A stretch of DNA of 14,533 nucleotides from an uncultured Collinsella sp. (lineage in GTDB: Bacteria > Actinomycetota > Coriobacteriia > Coriobacteriales > Coriobacteriaceae): the NCBI GenBank assembly GCA_934630385.1, contig CAKTWE010000045.1, positions 1-14,533 on the forward strand, in the 5' to 3' direction. The translations under genes and the position numbers were made by a program. Positions 14,451 to 14,533 of this stretch are shown here, piece by piece; positions within the stretch are counted from its first letter, which is position 1; each line of letters begins with the position of its first letter. Below the pieces are notes generated by a model. That model saw nothing but the letters and a program-made list of their open reading frames with translations, did no database searches and was not told where the DNA came from.

Positions 14451-14533
14451 CCCTGTCGGGTTCGAATCCCGGCATATCGGCAGCAAAAAGCCCGTTACCG
14501 CGAGGGCAACGGGCTTCTCAGTTTAAATGGTGC
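14451..14533. repeat. Direct repeat copy B (tRNA T-arm-like motif plus terminator), reaching the window end
   Basis: Second copy of the 83-bp repeat, offset by exactly 189 bp from copy A. The alignment still holds at the last base (TGGTGC), so the repeat probably continues beyond the window and further copies may follow. Confidence 0.8.
14485..14515 (-). terminator. Intrinsic terminator on the - strand within repeat B
   Basis: On the - strand AGCCCGTTGCC (14515-14505) pairs with GGTAACGGGCT (14499-14489), one G-T wobble, loop CTCGC, followed by a T run (14489-14485, the first T also closing the stem). A - strand transcript must enter from beyond the right edge to use it. Confidence 0.8.

Noticed and set aside
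14262..14480. Possible tRNA genes at the two TTCGAATCCC motifs
   Set aside because: No complementary 5' acceptor strand, D arm or anticodon arm could be found upstream of either copy, and no CCA-like end follows.
13881..14486. 201-codon - strand open frame downstream of glnN
   Set aside because: It runs through the glnN terminator, the inverted-repeat element and a direct repeat. Its apparent motifs (such as RDSNP twice) are translations of the T-arm-like repeats.
14260..14526. 88-codon + strand open frame with repeated GFESR...GSKKP
   Set aside because: The repeated peptide is just the translated 83-bp direct repeat; there is no ribosome-binding site.
14008..14533. CRISPR array
   Set aside because: The repeats are too long, only two, diverged, and the spacing of 189 bp does not fit any CRISPR unit.

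Overview
The window is about 14.5 kb of GC-rich DNA, very probably from a gut actinobacterium of the class Coriobacteriia. Collinsella is my best guess. That rests on protein flavour, G+C content and gene set (type III glutamine synthetase, MetH with a detached activation domain, a BTAD-type regulator with an N-terminal ATPase), not on a database match. I see no phage genes, intact insertion sequence, CRISPR array or complete tRNA/rRNA gene.

Left part (1-4000, + strand): the 3' end of nagB (glucosamine-6-phosphate deaminase) with its own terminator, a 470-bp gap with palindromic sites, then a 999-aa STAND-ATPase/BTAD transcriptional regulator. Middle (4000-11375, all - strand, read right to left): metF, a stand-alone methionine synthase reactivation domain and metH form a tight operon (TAATG overlap, then 10 bp). 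After it come a UPF0210/PFL-like protein, a very structured intergenic region, a class I SAM methyltransferase and a YhbY-type ribosome assembly protein. Right part (11376-14533): a 427-bp divergent promoter region, glnN (type III glutamine synthetase, + strand) with a strong terminator, then about 580 bp without a convincing gene that holds two kinds of repeat.

Biochemically the core is one-carbon/methionine metabolism. MetF makes 5-methyl-THF, cobalamin-dependent MetH uses it to methylate homocysteine, and the separate activation protein would reductively remethylate oxidised cobalamin with SAM. Next to it, read divergently, is ammonia assimilation by GlnN. The other genes (amino-sugar catabolism, regulator, YhbY) look like ordinary neighbours.

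The least explained parts are non-coding: (i) a perfect 32-bp inverted repeat enclosing a nested hairpin at 5523-5656, followed on the - strand by further hairpins and an intrinsic terminator only about 20 nt before the methyltransferase start, an attenuator-like layout; (ii) a MITE-like 233-bp element with about 38-bp imperfect terminal inverted repeats at 14008-14240; (iii) two 83-bp direct repeats exactly 189 bp apart at the right end, each joining a tRNA T-arm-like motif to a terminator that works on the - strand. I found no clear case for a wholly new multi-gene system.
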